Assembly: GCA_015485155.1 (NCBI GenBank)
Contig: WFUF01000008.1
Coordinates: forward strand, 62,001 to 126,000
Source: Robiginitomaculum sp.
GTDB taxonomy: Bacteria; Pseudomonadota; Alphaproteobacteria; Caulobacterales; Maricaulaceae
Length of the DNA: 64,000 nucleotides
Direction of reading: 5' to 3'
Every line of letters begins with the position of its first letter. The first letter of the stretch is position 1. The translations under genes were made by a program, and so were the position numbers. Positions 9,001 to 19,205 of the stretch are shown here, in pieces. Under the pieces are notes generated by a model. The model saw nothing but the letters and a program-made list of their open reading frames with translations, did not search any database and was not told the origin of the DNA.

Positions 9001-9690
9001 TCACTTGCCCCGCATCGGCTTTGGAATACGTCGCATTTCCTGCCCGGTAATGGTACCATCACCATTTGTGTCCAGCTTTTGGAACATTGGCCCCGGAGCC
9101 GAAACGAAATCATTACGCGCAATCTTTCCGTCACCATCAGGATCCAGACTTGCTTTTAAGGCTTGCACTTTGTTGTGGCGGCGGTCTTTGGCATTCAAAA
9201 CCCCGTCTTTATTAATATCAAGCTTTGCAAACCTATTTGCCCTGGCGCTCTCATGTTCTTCCCTGGAAATCACGCCATCATTGTTCTTATCCAGCCGCGT
9301 AAACAGCAAAGACGGACGGTGCACAAATTCCGCAGATGAAATCTCGCCATTATTGTCGGCGTCCAGTGCCGAGCGACGTTCAAACTTACGGATCATTTTT
9401 CGGTGCTTTTTCTTGTGCTTGCGGGCCATTTTAGCCAGGCGCTGTTCACGCCGGTCAAGGAAACCGTCGGCATTTTTATCCATATGATCAAACATTTTAC
9501 CCCGTGCCATTATTGCTTCTTCTGTGGTTATTACACCGTCATTATTAACATCCACGGTTTTTAGCATTTTACGTATAAGCGGCGAATTTGTTGCAGGCTT
9601 TGAGGATTTGGGCGATGCTAATGCGCTGGTCGACAACAAGGCCGTAGCGCTAAAAGCCAATACTGCCAGCTTAATATATTGATTTGTCAT
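9001..9690 (-). CDS. Secreted calcium-binding protein with seven EF-hand loops
   Basis: The 229-aa protein starts with a signal peptide (MTNQYIKLAVLAFSATALLS, cut near SALA). Seven DxNxDGxIxxxE-type loops follow, for example DVNNDGVITTEE, DKNADGFLDRRE, DADNNGEISSAE, DKNNDGVISREE, DINKDGVLNAKD, DPDGDGKIARND and DTNGDGTITGQE. It should bind several Ca2+ ions in the periplasm or outside. A basic KMARKHKKKHRKMIRKFERR linker between loops two and three is unusual. The ATG at 9690 is chosen because GGAG lies about six bases upstream. It sits about 100 bases upstream of the sigma-factor operon on the same strand. Confidence 0.85.
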   Translation of the reverse strand: MTNQYIKLAVLAFSATALLSTSALASPKSSKPATNSPLIRKMLKTVDVNNDGVITTEEAIMARGKMFDHMDKNADGFLDRREQRLAKMARKHKKKHRKMIRKFERRSALDADNNGEISSAEFVHRPSLLFTRLDKNNDGVISREEHESARANRFAKLDINKDGVLNAKDRRHNKVQALKASLDPDGDGKIARNDFVSAPGPMFQKLDTNGDGTITGQEMRRIPKPMRGK

Positions 9691-9747
9691 TTTTGTCTCC
9701 ATTTGCCAATGTGTAAAACAAACGGTCTGACTGGTGATTTTCCGTCG

Positions 9748-12678
9748 CTATTTTTCAATAATATGAGCAAAAACAGCAGCCACCTGTTCGCGTTTGGAAA
9801 TAATTTCCTGCTCTAATTCCTTTATGGATGACTGCTTGCAACTATTTAGCAGGATTTCCGACAAGCGTGGAGGCAGATCATCAGCACAACCAATTCTGCC
9901 TATAGCCAAAGTTATGATTTGCTGTATCCTGTGAAATAAGGAATGGGCAGATTTTAGCTGCCTAAATTGTTCATTGCTTATTTTTGTTGCAGCTTTGGGC
10001 AATCCATCTTCCACAGAATAATCAAACAAGGAAGCCCGGTATTTGACCTGCGGTGATAACAGGATTAGCGCCTGCCAGACAAATTCAAGCTCCGTCAAGC
10101 CTCCAGTTCCACGTTTAATATCCCATACCCCAAGGGAGGGTTTTTCCACAAACAGCCTGTCACGCATTTCTCTTATGGCCGGGCGAACCTTGGAAGAATC
10201 AATAAAATTGGCCAGCATGTGGGTTATATTGTCAGTTAATTTCTGATCGAATTTTTTGCAGGAAGCTGCAACAGTACGCGCCCGGCACAAAGCCTGAAAC
10301 TCCCATATCCTTGCCACACGCCGGTAATAGTCACCAAAAGCGGAAAATTCCACTGAAATTGGCCCGGATTTTCCTGATGGCCGCAATTTCATATCAACTT
10401 CGTACAACAAGCCTTCGGCAGTCGGAGCCGATAACGCCGATATCAACCTGCGGGTAAAGCGTGCTGCCCAGATATCCGCAGCCATATCCAATGGCTGTTC
10501 AAAATCCGCAATCGCTTTTTCACGGTAAACCACCATCAGATCAATATCTGAAGCCGGGTTCATTTCCCTGCTTCCCATGGAGCCTAAGCCCAATATTGCC
10601 CAATCCACCGGACACGGGCCGGTTTTTGCAGCCATGTCGTCTATAACCCGCCCGGCCAGGGCTGTAATGGTATTTGCCGCCAGCCCTGAACATTGCATGG
10701 CGATTTTGCAGGGGTCAGCATGGCCGGTAAGTAATTGTGAGCCAATTACAAACCTTGCCTCCTGCACCTGTCTGCGCGCCTCATCCATTGCCCGCTCCAA
10801 ATCATCAGAGCGGGCAATCTTCAAGCGTAGATTCTGCCATATTTGTGCTTCTGAAAAACTCTGAAACGGGTCTTGTGCCAACAACACCTCGACCAGTGAT
10901 GGCCGCAATGCAATAATTTCGCCCAAGCGGGGGGCAAGCTGGAAAATATCGACAACCCGAACCAGCAGCCCCGGACAATTGGCAAACAGGGAAAGTATCT
11001 GCACACCGGCAGGCAGGGCTTCAAGAAACCCGGCAAAAGCTGCAAAAGCCTTGTCCGGGTTTTCACTGCGGGTAAAAGCTTCAATCAGCTCGGCGCTTAA
11101 TTTAGCCAATAATTTTCGCGACCTTTGTGACTGGGTTGCCCGAATACGTCCGGTCATCCAACTGCGTAATCTTTGCAGCACAACAGATGGCTCTGTAAAT
11201 CCAGCCTGCTGCAACAGCTCAATTGCCTCCGGGTGATCATCCAAAGCAAACAGATGCAGCCGATCTGAAGCGTTATCAGAGCTGCGCTGCCCAAAAAATT
11301 CATGAGTCTGATGCGCCACCTCGTTTGTACTTGCTGTTAAATCCTGATCTAGGTGTTTTTCGCTTTTATATCCTAAAAGATTTTGCAATTGCTCTTTGGA
11401 TTTGGAGTCTGCTGGAATATCATGGGTTTGAAAATCATTTCGCATTTGCAACACATTTTCCACCCGTCGCAAAAAGAAGTAATGCTTTGTCAATTTGCTG
11501 GCTATTTGTTCTGAAATCAAGTTTTCCGCTGCCAGTGTCCGCAGGGTTTCAACCGTATTCTTTTGCCTTAAAGAAGTAATACGCCCGGCATGGATCAATT
11601 GCAGGGTTTGGGCAAACAGCTCAATTTCACGAATACCGCCGACCCCCAGCTTAACATTATAACCAGCGTCAGGTGCTCTTGGCTGATTTGGGCCAAAAAA
11701 TATCTGATGACGTATCTGATGCACATCATCAATCGTCGAATAATCAAGGTTTCGGCGCCAGATAAATGGCTCCATCTGATGCAAGAAAGAAGAGCATGCG
11801 GTTTTATCACCAGCTATAAATCTTGCCTTTATCCAGGCTGAGCGCTCCCATGTCTGCCCCACGCTTTCGTAATAGGTCAAGGCGGCAGCAATGGTTAAGA
11901 CAATTGGTGTGGAAGCAGGGTCAGGGCGCAGACGCAAATCCACCCTGAACACATAACCATATTCGCTGATTTCCGATAATAAGGACACCATATCACGGGC
12001 CACAAGTATGATTTTACGCTGAATTTGATGCCCGGTTTCCTTCATGGCCACAGGCGGATCCCAGAAAAAAACAAGATCAATATCACTGGAATAATTTAGC
12101 TCACGCCCGCCCAGCTTGCCAAAGCCTATGATAAACAATCCAGAGGAATGCAGAGGGGTGTCCCTATACAGCGAAATGGCTCCTTCTGAACTATCGGAAA
12201 TTATGCGCGCCCAGCTATATTGAAGGCAATGATTGATCATTTTATCGGCAAAGTCGGAAAATTCACTAATTACCCGGGCTGTGTCCCATACTCCGCCCAA
12301 ATCAAGCAAAGCCAGACATAAGTGATATTTTTCCTTGATTTGACGAATATGCCGGGCAAAGTCAGCACGCTGTTCTGTGACAAAATCTGTCAGATCCGTG
12401 CACAATCCACCAATTGCGCCATCCGGCCCGTACTCAATGAGCCTGTCTATCTGCTCAGGATGTTTTTCCAGCAGACGCCGCAAATAAGGAGAATTTTCCA
12501 TCACCCCGATTAACAGGTTTTGCAAACCCTTATCGCCCTTTGATAATCTGGCAGCTATTTGTTCAACTTCCAAATCAGCTTGATCATAACACGGCCATTG
12601 GCTGATTTGCTTTAGGAAGTCCGGGCTGCTCATATCTGGGCTTAAAACCAACTTGGATAGCTGAAAAGGAGCATACAA
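9748..12678 (-). CDS. glnE: Bifunctional glutamine synthetase adenylyltransferase / adenylyl-removing enzyme
   Basis: GlnE switches glutamine synthetase off by adenylylation and on by phosphorolysis, under PII control. The 976-aa length is normal. Both nucleotidyltransferase cores are present: GFGKLGGRELNYSSDIDL near residues 185-200 (adenylyl removal) and LGLGSMGSREMNPASDIDL near 697-715 (adenylyl transfer), with regulatory helices between. It is last in a degP - regulator - kinase - glnE operon, six bases after the kinase stop. The first in-frame start there is a TTG at 12678 without a clear ribosome site; an ATG at 12633 (MSSPDFLK) is the alternative. Confidence 0.95.
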   Translation of the reverse strand: MYAPFQLSKLVLSPDMSSPDFLKQISQWPCYDQADLEVEQIAARLSKGDKGLQNLLIGVMENSPYLRRLLEKHPEQIDRLIEYGPDGAIGGLCTDLTDFVTEQRADFARHIRQIKEKYHLCLALLDLGGVWDTARVISEFSDFADKMINHCLQYSWARIISDSSEGAISLYRDTPLHSSGLFIIGFGKLGGRELNYSSDIDLVFFWDPPVAMKETGHQIQRKIILVARDMVSLLSEISEYGYVFRVDLRLRPDPASTPIVLTIAAALTYYESVGQTWERSAWIKARFIAGDKTACSSFLHQMEPFIWRRNLDYSTIDDVHQIRHQIFFGPNQPRAPDAGYNVKLGVGGIREIELFAQTLQLIHAGRITSLRQKNTVETLRTLAAENLISEQIASKLTKHYFFLRRVENVLQMRNDFQTHDIPADSKSKEQLQNLLGYKSEKHLDQDLTASTNEVAHQTHEFFGQRSSDNASDRLHLFALDDHPEAIELLQQAGFTEPSVVLQRLRSWMTGRIRATQSQRSRKLLAKLSAELIEAFTRSENPDKAFAAFAGFLEALPAGVQILSLFANCPGLLVRVVDIFQLAPRLGEIIALRPSLVEVLLAQDPFQSFSEAQIWQNLRLKIARSDDLERAMDEARRQVQEARFVIGSQLLTGHADPCKIAMQCSGLAANTITALAGRVIDDMAAKTGPCPVDWAILGLGSMGSREMNPASDIDLMVVYREKAIADFEQPLDMAADIWAARFTRRLISALSAPTAEGLLYEVDMKLRPSGKSGPISVEFSAFGDYYRRVARIWEFQALCRARTVAASCKKFDQKLTDNITHMLANFIDSSKVRPAIREMRDRLFVEKPSLGVWDIKRGTGGLTELEFVWQALILLSPQVKYRASLFDYSVEDGLPKAATKISNEQFRQLKSAHSLFHRIQQIITLAIGRIGCADDLPPRLSEILLNSCKQSSIKELEQEIISKREQVAAVFAHIIEK

Positions 12679-12684
12679 TTTATT

Positions 12685-14076
12685 TCAGGTTCTTGGAAAC
12701 ACAAGGGCAACACGCAAACCCTTGCCTGTGCCATGCTGGGAGCCAGCACCATCTTCCAGCAGTAATTCGGCAGAATGAATTTCAGCAATGGCCTTGACCA
12801 GAGATAATCCCAACCCACTGCCCTGCCGAGACCTGCTATCCTCCAGGCGAACAAAACGCTTTAGAATTTCCTGGCGCTTTTCCACTGGAACCCCAGGCCC
12901 GGTATCTGTTACTGAAATCTCAACGGAGCCATTCCGGCATTTGCGCAAACGAAGCGCTACACCGCCGCCGGGATCGGTGTATTTAACTGCATTATCCAGC
13001 AAATTTGACACGGCCTGGGCAATCAGCCCCTTATCTGCCTTGATTTGCAGCCCGGTTTCTATTTCACATTCAAAACCCCGATCCTGTTCCTCGCACAATG
13101 GCCCATACAGCTCGGCAATATCTTCTACCAGTGGAGCCGGGTCTATGGACTGAAAAACACTGCGCTGTTCCCCGGATTCAAGCCGGGAAATGCGCTGTAT
13201 AGAGTTAAAAATTGATAATAACTCATCGGCATCCTTCAATGTTTCAGAAAAAACTTCACCTGCATCATCCTGTTCACGAACAGCCTGCTCAAGTCTGGCC
13301 CGCATTCTCGTCAAGGGAGAGCGCAAATCATGGGCAATTGAATCCCCTGCATACATGCTGGCTGCCATCAGGCTTTCAATTCTGGATAACATCCTGTTCA
13401 GATTTGAAGACAGCTCATCCAGTTCATCATTTGTATAATTACGCGGTGCCCGTCGTTTCATATCGCCGGCCATAACATCACGGGCCACTGCATTTAGGGC
13501 TTCGACCCTGTTGGCGAATCTACGTGAAATAAGTGCCCCTGATGCAACTCCAAGAACAAGCACCAAAATAGCTCCGATCCACATTGCCTGTGCAATTTTG
13601 CCGGATATCTGTGCCTGTTCCTCAATATCTGCCGCCACCAGCAAAAGATAATTATTGGGCAGTCTGACAATTTTTGCTCTGGCTCTGCGCTCTGCGTCTC
13701 CAGCATCTGAACTGAAGCCAGAACGATATGTAAAACCAAAAAAACCTGATTTCCCAGCAGCATTTGCCGGCAGCCCATTCAAATTGCCAGATACCCGCTC
13801 ACCACTGGCTCCGGTGAACAAATACAAATAAGTGCTGTTGGCAGCACTGCGCTCTACCACGCCACGGTTCACACCGTTAATTCCACTAACCCGGTATAAG
13901 GAACTAAGGGCGTTAATTTCCTGGGTCAGAAGAATATCGGCCTGCCGCGAAAGGGCGCCTGCTGTGGACTGGTAAACAAACAACAGCAAAATAAAAGTCG
14001 ACAAGGAAAACAAGAACGCAACGAATAACGTAATGCGAAAGGTTGTGGTTCGTAAAAATGCAGGTAATGGCTTCAT
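12685..14076 (-). CDS. HAMP-domain sensor histidine kinase
   Basis: This 463-aa inner-membrane kinase has helices near residues 13-37 and 162-184, a periplasmic domain between them, a HAMP linker, an H-box of the HDLRSPLTRMRARLEQ type near residue 250, and an ATPase domain with N-box SNLLDNAVKYTDPGGG, G1 DTGPGVP and G2 GSGLGLSLV. It overlaps its OmpR-type regulator by four bases (ATGA), so the pair is translationally coupled. The upstream degP suggests that the pair senses envelope stress, which is inference from the operon. Confidence 0.92.
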   Translation of the reverse strand: MKPLPAFLRTTTFRITLFVAFLFSLSTFILLLFVYQSTAGALSRQADILLTQEINALSSLYRVSGINGVNRGVVERSAANSTYLYLFTGASGERVSGNLNGLPANAAGKSGFFGFTYRSGFSSDAGDAERRARAKIVRLPNNYLLLVAADIEEQAQISGKIAQAMWIGAILVLVLGVASGALISRRFANRVEALNAVARDVMAGDMKRRAPRNYTNDELDELSSNLNRMLSRIESLMAASMYAGDSIAHDLRSPLTRMRARLEQAVREQDDAGEVFSETLKDADELLSIFNSIQRISRLESGEQRSVFQSIDPAPLVEDIAELYGPLCEEQDRGFECEIETGLQIKADKGLIAQAVSNLLDNAVKYTDPGGGVALRLRKCRNGSVEISVTDTGPGVPVEKRQEILKRFVRLEDSRSRQGSGLGLSLVKAIAEIHSAELLLEDGAGSQHGTGKGLRVALVFPRT

Positions 14077-14744
14077 GCCTGCAGACGATAACCCGCCCCG
14101 CGCACTGTGTGAAGGAGCGGAGTGGAAAACTCCTTATCTATTTTTGCACGCAATCTGGAAACATGAACGTCTATGACATTGGTTTGCGGGTCAAAATGGT
14201 AATCCCATACCTTTTCCAATAACATGGTTCTGGTGACTACCTGCCCGGCATGTTTCATTAAATATTCCAGCAGCCGGAATTCTCTGGGTTGCAGTAAAAT
14301 GTTTACACCAGCGCGGCGAACGGTTCTGCTTAGTAAATCCATTTCCAGATCCCCAACCTTCAGGCGGGTTTGCACTGCATCCGGATCGCGGCGACGAGCC
14401 AGCGCCTCGACCCGGGCTTGCAGTTCAGCAAATGCATAGGGCTTGGTCAGATAATCATCACCTCCGGCCTGCAGGCCCTCAACCCGGTGATCCACATCCC
14501 CAAGAGCAGATAAAACCAGAACCGGTGTAGTTACACCTTCTGATCGTAAAGTTGAAATAACCGACAAGCCATCAAGCAGAGGTAACATTCGATCTACAAT
14601 CAACACGTCATATTCCGCAACACGGGCCATTTCCAGACCGGACTCGCCATCACTGGCGTGATCAACATTATGTCCTGCCTCGCTTAGGCCTTTTTGAATA
14701 TAACCTGCTGCTACAGTGTCATCTTCGATAATTAGTATACGCAT
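14073..14744 (-). CDS. OmpR/PhoB-family response regulator
   Basis: This 223-aa protein has a receiver domain (EDD at 7-9, phospho-acceptor Asp51 in IVDRMLP, Lys in LTKPYAF) and a winged-helix DNA-binding domain ending in DVHVSRLRAKIDKEF and TVRGAGYRL. The start is the ATG of MRILIIEDD rather than a TTG six codons upstream, because receivers begin here and an AAGG site lies in front. It is encoded between degP and its kinase. Confidence 0.93.
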   Translation of the reverse strand: MRILIIEDDTVAAGYIQKGLSEAGHNVDHASDGESGLEMARVAEYDVLIVDRMLPLLDGLSVISTLRSEGVTTPVLVLSALGDVDHRVEGLQAGGDDYLTKPYAFAELQARVEALARRRDPDAVQTRLKVGDLEMDLLSRTVRRAGVNILLQPREFRLLEYLMKHAGQVVTRTMLLEKVWDYHFDPQTNVIDVHVSRLRAKIDKEFSTPLLHTVRGAGYRLQA

Positions 14745-14784
14745 GAACGCTACCTTTTTCAAAACTTGATGGCTGTAAAACCTG

Positions 14785-16269
14785 TTAATTCATATCATCC
14801 AGGCGAAGCGCAGTATAACTCTGCCCGCGGGGGTTGCGAACCAGAATACGCACAGCTTTTTGCTTCTTCTTACGAGCCTTCTCAATGGCCTTTGTAAAAT
14901 CCTCCGGAGAAAAAACGTCCATATTATTTGCTGAAAGAATTGCATACCCGCTGCGAATACCCTTGCGATATGCCTTGCTGTCAGGCTTAACCCTTACAAT
15001 TCTTACGCCTCTTTTATCAGAAATACCAAGCGCATCACGGCCCTCTTCATCAAGCGGTGCCAGCACCATCCCAAACTCATCAGCTTTATCACGCACTGTA
15101 TCCACACCTGAGGCAGACAATTTTGCTTCATCACGCTTGCCAATTTTCACACGCAAAGTCTTTTGCATGCCATTTCGTAAAATGGTAAATTTAGCCTTGT
15201 GGCCAACAAACAAATCGCCAACCCTTCTGGTAAGGTCTCGCTGATCTTCAATATCAGTACCATCCAGTTTTAGGATAATATCGCCATCCTTAAAACCTGC
15301 AGCCTCAGCAGGGCTGTCCTCAACCACATCAGCAACCAACGCTCCATAAGGCCGTTCCAGACCCTGGCTTGCCGCCATATCTTCATCAACCCTTTGCACT
15401 GAAACCCCGAGCCAGCCTCTGACCACTTCGCCCTTTTCAATAAGCTCGGTGGTGATTTTGGATGCCAGTTTTGCAGGAATCGCAAATCCAATTCCAATAT
15501 TGCCGCCTGAAGGTGAAAGGATTTGCGAATTTACGCCAATAACATTTCCATAAAGATCGAAGGTAGGCCCACCGGAATTTCCCTGATTGATCGAAGCATC
15601 AAGCTGAATAAAATTATAAGCGCTATTGCCAATTTCACGACCGGTTGCCGAAACAATCCCGGCTGTTGCTGTTCCGCCCAACCCAAATGGGTTACCAACA
15701 GCAACCACCCAATCGCCCACTCTTACTTTAACATCATCAGCGAACTTCACATGGGGAAATTTTTCATCACTCTCAATTTTTAGTACTGCCAGATCTGTTC
15801 TTTGATCAGATCCAATCAGTTTTGCATCAAACTCTCTTGAGTCTTGAAAGCGAACCTTTATCTCCGTCGCATTATTTACCACATGATGGTTTGTTACCAC
15901 ATAGCCATCAGTTGAAATTAAAAAACCCGAACCCAGACCACGGCCCTCACGCATACGCGGGCCATCTGGTTGACCAAACCCTGGCATTTGACGTTCCAGC
16001 CATTCACGCAGCCCATCAGGTAATTCATCAAAGTTGCCCATAGATTGCGCAGGCAATGGTTTTTTGATTGTCACATTTATCGAAACAACCGCCGGGCTCA
16101 CCTGTTCAACCAAGTCAGCAAACGAGACCGGCGTGCCCGGTTGCAGAATACCTGCCAGCGGCTTTTCTTTGGCTATGGCAGCAGATGGCATGTAGGCCAC
16201 CATGCCGGCAAACGCCAATGCTGTCAGGCTAACAATAGTAATTTTTCTTAGTTGAGCGGGAAATGTCAC
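14785..16269 (-). CDS. degP: Periplasmic Do-family serine protease (DegP/HtrA)
   Basis: This 494-aa protein has a signal peptide (cut near AAIA, about residue 33), a trypsin-like domain with His129 (TNHHVV), Asp159 (RTDLAVL) and Ser232 (GNSGGP), and two PDZ domains (about 275-365 and 395-490). It degrades or refolds damaged envelope proteins. The start is GTG with a TGGAG nine bases ahead. It is first in an operon with a two-component pair and glnE; the pair may control it. Confidence 0.93.
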   Translation of the reverse strand: MTFPAQLRKITIVSLTALAFAGMVAYMPSAAIAKEKPLAGILQPGTPVSFADLVEQVSPAVVSINVTIKKPLPAQSMGNFDELPDGLREWLERQMPGFGQPDGPRMREGRGLGSGFLISTDGYVVTNHHVVNNATEIKVRFQDSREFDAKLIGSDQRTDLAVLKIESDEKFPHVKFADDVKVRVGDWVVAVGNPFGLGGTATAGIVSATGREIGNSAYNFIQLDASINQGNSGGPTFDLYGNVIGVNSQILSPSGGNIGIGFAIPAKLASKITTELIEKGEVVRGWLGVSVQRVDEDMAASQGLERPYGALVADVVEDSPAEAAGFKDGDIILKLDGTDIEDQRDLTRRVGDLFVGHKAKFTILRNGMQKTLRVKIGKRDEAKLSASGVDTVRDKADEFGMVLAPLDEEGRDALGISDKRGVRIVRVKPDSKAYRKGIRSGYAILSANNMDVFSPEDFTKAIEKARKKKQKAVRILVRNPRGQSYTALRLDDMN

Positions 16270-16424
16270 TTTTCGATACTCCAGAATTTAACACGAATAC
16301 ATTGTAAGTCAGTGGGTAGGATTAAGGCTTAATATGGGGATGAAAATATATCTGTAATCCTTCCAATTTATTACAAATTAGTAATGTTAGAGAAAAGATA
16401 ATATGGCAAAAGCTTTGAAATATT

Positions 16425-17759
16425 TTAAGCAACCGCAGAAGCTGAGGCGGCGGCACCTCTGCGACTAAGCACATTTGCAGTATCGTCATCTTGATAAGCG
16501 CGCGTTACGCTAACCAATACTGAAAAATGTGTTTGCAATATTTGCGGATCAGCTTCTCCAGGATCGGCCAACATGCTGATCAAATTAGATTCTTGCTCTC
16601 TTAACCTCTCTTCGAGCTCTCCAGCAACCTTGTCGCGTACGGAAGAAAATCCCAATCTAGACGCATGGGCAAATATCATTTTCAGGAAGTGCGCGTTCAA
16701 GACCGCAGCCGTTATCATATGATCGTGGATCTCTACTCCCAAGTCCGGCCCTGTAAGGCCGCCACCCAAAAAGGACTTGGTTCGCGTGCGCGGCATTGCC
16801 TTGCTTATTTCCCCCCAGGACTCCTTTGCCCGGCGGTTCCAAAACTGTACAGCACGACTTGAGATATTGTATAGTCTGGTGCCCCAACTGCTGTCTCTGC
16901 TGATATCGAATTCCTCAATTGATCCTGCAATTATATTGCCAAAGCGCTCCATCCCCCGTTTGATATCTTCAATCTGTTCAATATTTTCAACCGGCGACCT
17001 TGCCTGATCCAACAAATACTCTGCTTCATCCAGTAGCACTTCTACGATGATGTTCATGTCGGTATTTACAATAACTATATCAGAATTTTGACGGGACAGC
17101 CTTTGGATGGCTCGAAGAATTTGCTGCGGATAGCGCAATCGTTTTTTGAGCAGGAACAAAAGAAAAGGCGTAATATCCGCATCATTTTCCACCAGCAACT
17201 CGTTCATATCACGAAGCGGCAACAGAATTTGATCATCCAGATCCTTGATTTGTTCGGGCCAGCCGCAAACCAATTCTCCTATTTCCGGAGCAAATGACAA
17301 CAATGTAAAAATAAGTGGAAGTTTTTTTGCCTCATCTTCGCCAACTTTAGACTGGAAATGTTGAGCAAGCTGACCTTCATTCCATAAACGACGCAATTCT
17401 ACGGACATTTGCTTTTTAATATTACTGGCAACAGAGCTATCATGTTTCCAGTTACTATCGGCATCTTGCGGATTGTTTTTTGCGTAAAACCACCAAACCT
17501 CCCGGAGCAAATCGTAAGAAACCTGATCTGCTCGATAACTATTGGAGGTAGCCAACTCTGTAATGGGGAAGAACAGCACGTCCAAATCTGACTGACTAAT
17601 AAAATCTGGCAACAACTCCAGCAACTCATCATATGGCAACGAAATATCGCCTGAATCTCTGGCGCCGGAAAAAGCCTCGCCAAGCCGTTGCACGGCATCA
17701 GCTGGCAGTGACTTAAAGACAGACTTTAACTTATTCTTTTTGTCCAAATGAATAGACAT
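16425..17759 (-). CDS. Conserved-looking protein of unknown function
   Basis: This 444-aa, mostly alpha-helical and acidic protein has no signal peptide or membrane helix and no motif I recognise. The region near residues 210-270 is leucine- and acid-rich (LLLFLLKKRLRYPQQILRAIQ), and the C-terminus is alanine-rich and probably disordered (RRGAAASASAVA). The start is the ATG of MSIHLDKKNKL, with AGGTG seven bases upstream. It stands alone between degP and a kinase, all on the same strand. A cytoplasmic scaffold or regulator is possible, but nothing shows it. Confidence 0.6.
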   Translation of the reverse strand: MSIHLDKKNKLKSVFKSLPADAVQRLGEAFSGARDSGDISLPYDELLELLPDFISQSDLDVLFFPITELATSNSYRADQVSYDLLREVWWFYAKNNPQDADSNWKHDSSVASNIKKQMSVELRRLWNEGQLAQHFQSKVGEDEAKKLPLIFTLLSFAPEIGELVCGWPEQIKDLDDQILLPLRDMNELLVENDADITPFLLFLLKKRLRYPQQILRAIQRLSRQNSDIVIVNTDMNIIVEVLLDEAEYLLDQARSPVENIEQIEDIKRGMERFGNIIAGSIEEFDISRDSSWGTRLYNISSRAVQFWNRRAKESWGEISKAMPRTRTKSFLGGGLTGPDLGVEIHDHMITAAVLNAHFLKMIFAHASRLGFSSVRDKVAGELEERLREQESNLISMLADPGEADPQILQTHFSVLVSVTRAYQDDDTANVLSRRGAAASASAVA

Positions 17760-17816
17760 ATCACACACCTAGCAGAAACTGTTACCGCAGTATCCGGTGT
17801 AAGCCTTAATTCTTCT

Positions 17817-19205
17817 TTATGATGACTTATTTTGTGCAGCAGCAGGAAGCTCCAGCCTTGCCAGCAATCCCCCCAATTTACTTGTTTGCAATGAAAAAGT
17901 ACCGCCATAGGCATGAGCAAGATCTGAGACTATTGACAGGCCAAGCCCTGAGCCGGGCTTAGCCTCATCAAGTTTTTCACCTCTTTTCATGACTGTTTTT
18001 TGCTGATCCGGTGTTAAGCCGACACCGTCGTCCTCAATAGTAATCACCAGATTGTTTTCAAAAGTTGACCAGGCTGTTAATACCACCTCGCTATTGGCCC
18101 ACTTGCAAGCGTTCTCAAGAAGATTGCCCAGTAATTCATCAAGATCCTGCTTTTCTCCCCTGAACATAAGTCCGTCTTCGACTGTTTGATGAATTTTTAT
18201 ATTTGTTTCACGAAACAAACGCTTCATAGTACGGCATAGATCACTTGCGCTTACCTCTACAGATGTTACCGCACCAAGAGCGTGAGCTCGCGCTGCAGCA
18301 CTGGCCCGGCGCAAATGATGATCCACTTGCCGGGCCATGCTTGATGCCTGACGATGCACCAGTTTGGAAAAGTCCGTGTCATTAGACTGGGATTCGTTAA
18401 TAATAACCGAAATGGGGGTTTTTAGGGCGTGGGCCAGATTGCCAACATGTGTTCTTGCCCTGGCTACAATTTCCTTATTGTGGTGCAGTAGCGTATTTAA
18501 TTCACTTGCCAGTGGTGCCAGTTCTTTTGGATAGACCTTTTCGATGTTTTCCTGACGTCCTGCACGAATATCAGAAATTTCCTGTTCCATTTTGAAAAGC
18601 GGCCTAAGTCCATACTGAACCTGAAAAAATATACCCAGCAACAAGCCAATGCCAAACATTCCAAGCACACCGGTCACTGCAATGCGGAAACGTGATATTT
18701 CCTGATCACCGGGACGACGGTCTGCCGCAGCCGTTATAATTAAAACCGTTTCCTGATCTGGTAATTGGAAGGCCTTTGTCAATGAGCGAAGCGGCTCGCC
18801 CAAAGGCCCGTCTAGTGACTGTTTTATGCCTAACCCACGATTTTTATTGGCTTCATCCAATACTTGCTGGCTTATAGCCAATTCGGCATCAAAAAGCGAA
18901 CCTGACCGCAAAACAATCTCTGTATCATCTGCATTTAATTTGGACACCTGCCAATAATAACCCGAAAAAGCACGCTCAAATCTGGGGTCTCCGGGGGGCC
19001 TTGAAAGAAATACTCCCCCGTCTTCATCGATTTCCGCATATACAGCCAATGAATCTACAATTGCGCCAAAACGATCATCATCAACACGGTGTACGGCTTC
19101 ACGATATTGGGTGGTAAAAATCAACGCTGCAGCGATAAGCAAAACCGCACTCCACAACCCGGCACCAAGGGTCAGGCGATTGGCAATCGAGAAGGTATTG
19201 TTCAC
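17817..19205 (-). CDS. PhoQ-like sensor histidine kinase
   Basis: The roughly 460-aa inner-membrane kinase has a helix near the N-terminus (LWSAVLLIAAALIF), a periplasmic domain, a second helix (GVLGMFGIGLLLGIFF), and an H-box LAHALKTPISVI of the PhoQ/FeuQ type. Its ATPase domain has N-box NLLENACKWA, G1 EDDGVGL and G2 GSGLGLSIV. The start is taken as the GTG at 19205, which overlaps the regulator stop by four bases; a TTG at 19229 is also in frame. It is last in a PepSY - regulator - kinase group. Confidence 0.9.
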   Translation of the reverse strand: MNNTFSIANRLTLGAGLWSAVLLIAAALIFTTQYREAVHRVDDDRFGAIVDSLAVYAEIDEDGGVFLSRPPGDPRFERAFSGYYWQVSKLNADDTEIVLRSGSLFDAELAISQQVLDEANKNRGLGIKQSLDGPLGEPLRSLTKAFQLPDQETVLIITAAADRRPGDQEISRFRIAVTGVLGMFGIGLLLGIFFQVQYGLRPLFKMEQEISDIRAGRQENIEKVYPKELAPLASELNTLLHHNKEIVARARTHVGNLAHALKTPISVIINESQSNDTDFSKLVHRQASSMARQVDHHLRRASAAARAHALGAVTSVEVSASDLCRTMKRLFRETNIKIHQTVEDGLMFRGEKQDLDELLGNLLENACKWANSEVVLTAWSTFENNLVITIEDDGVGLTPDQQKTVMKRGEKLDEAKPGSGLGLSIVSDLAHAYGGTFSLQTSKLGGLLARLELPAAAQNKSS

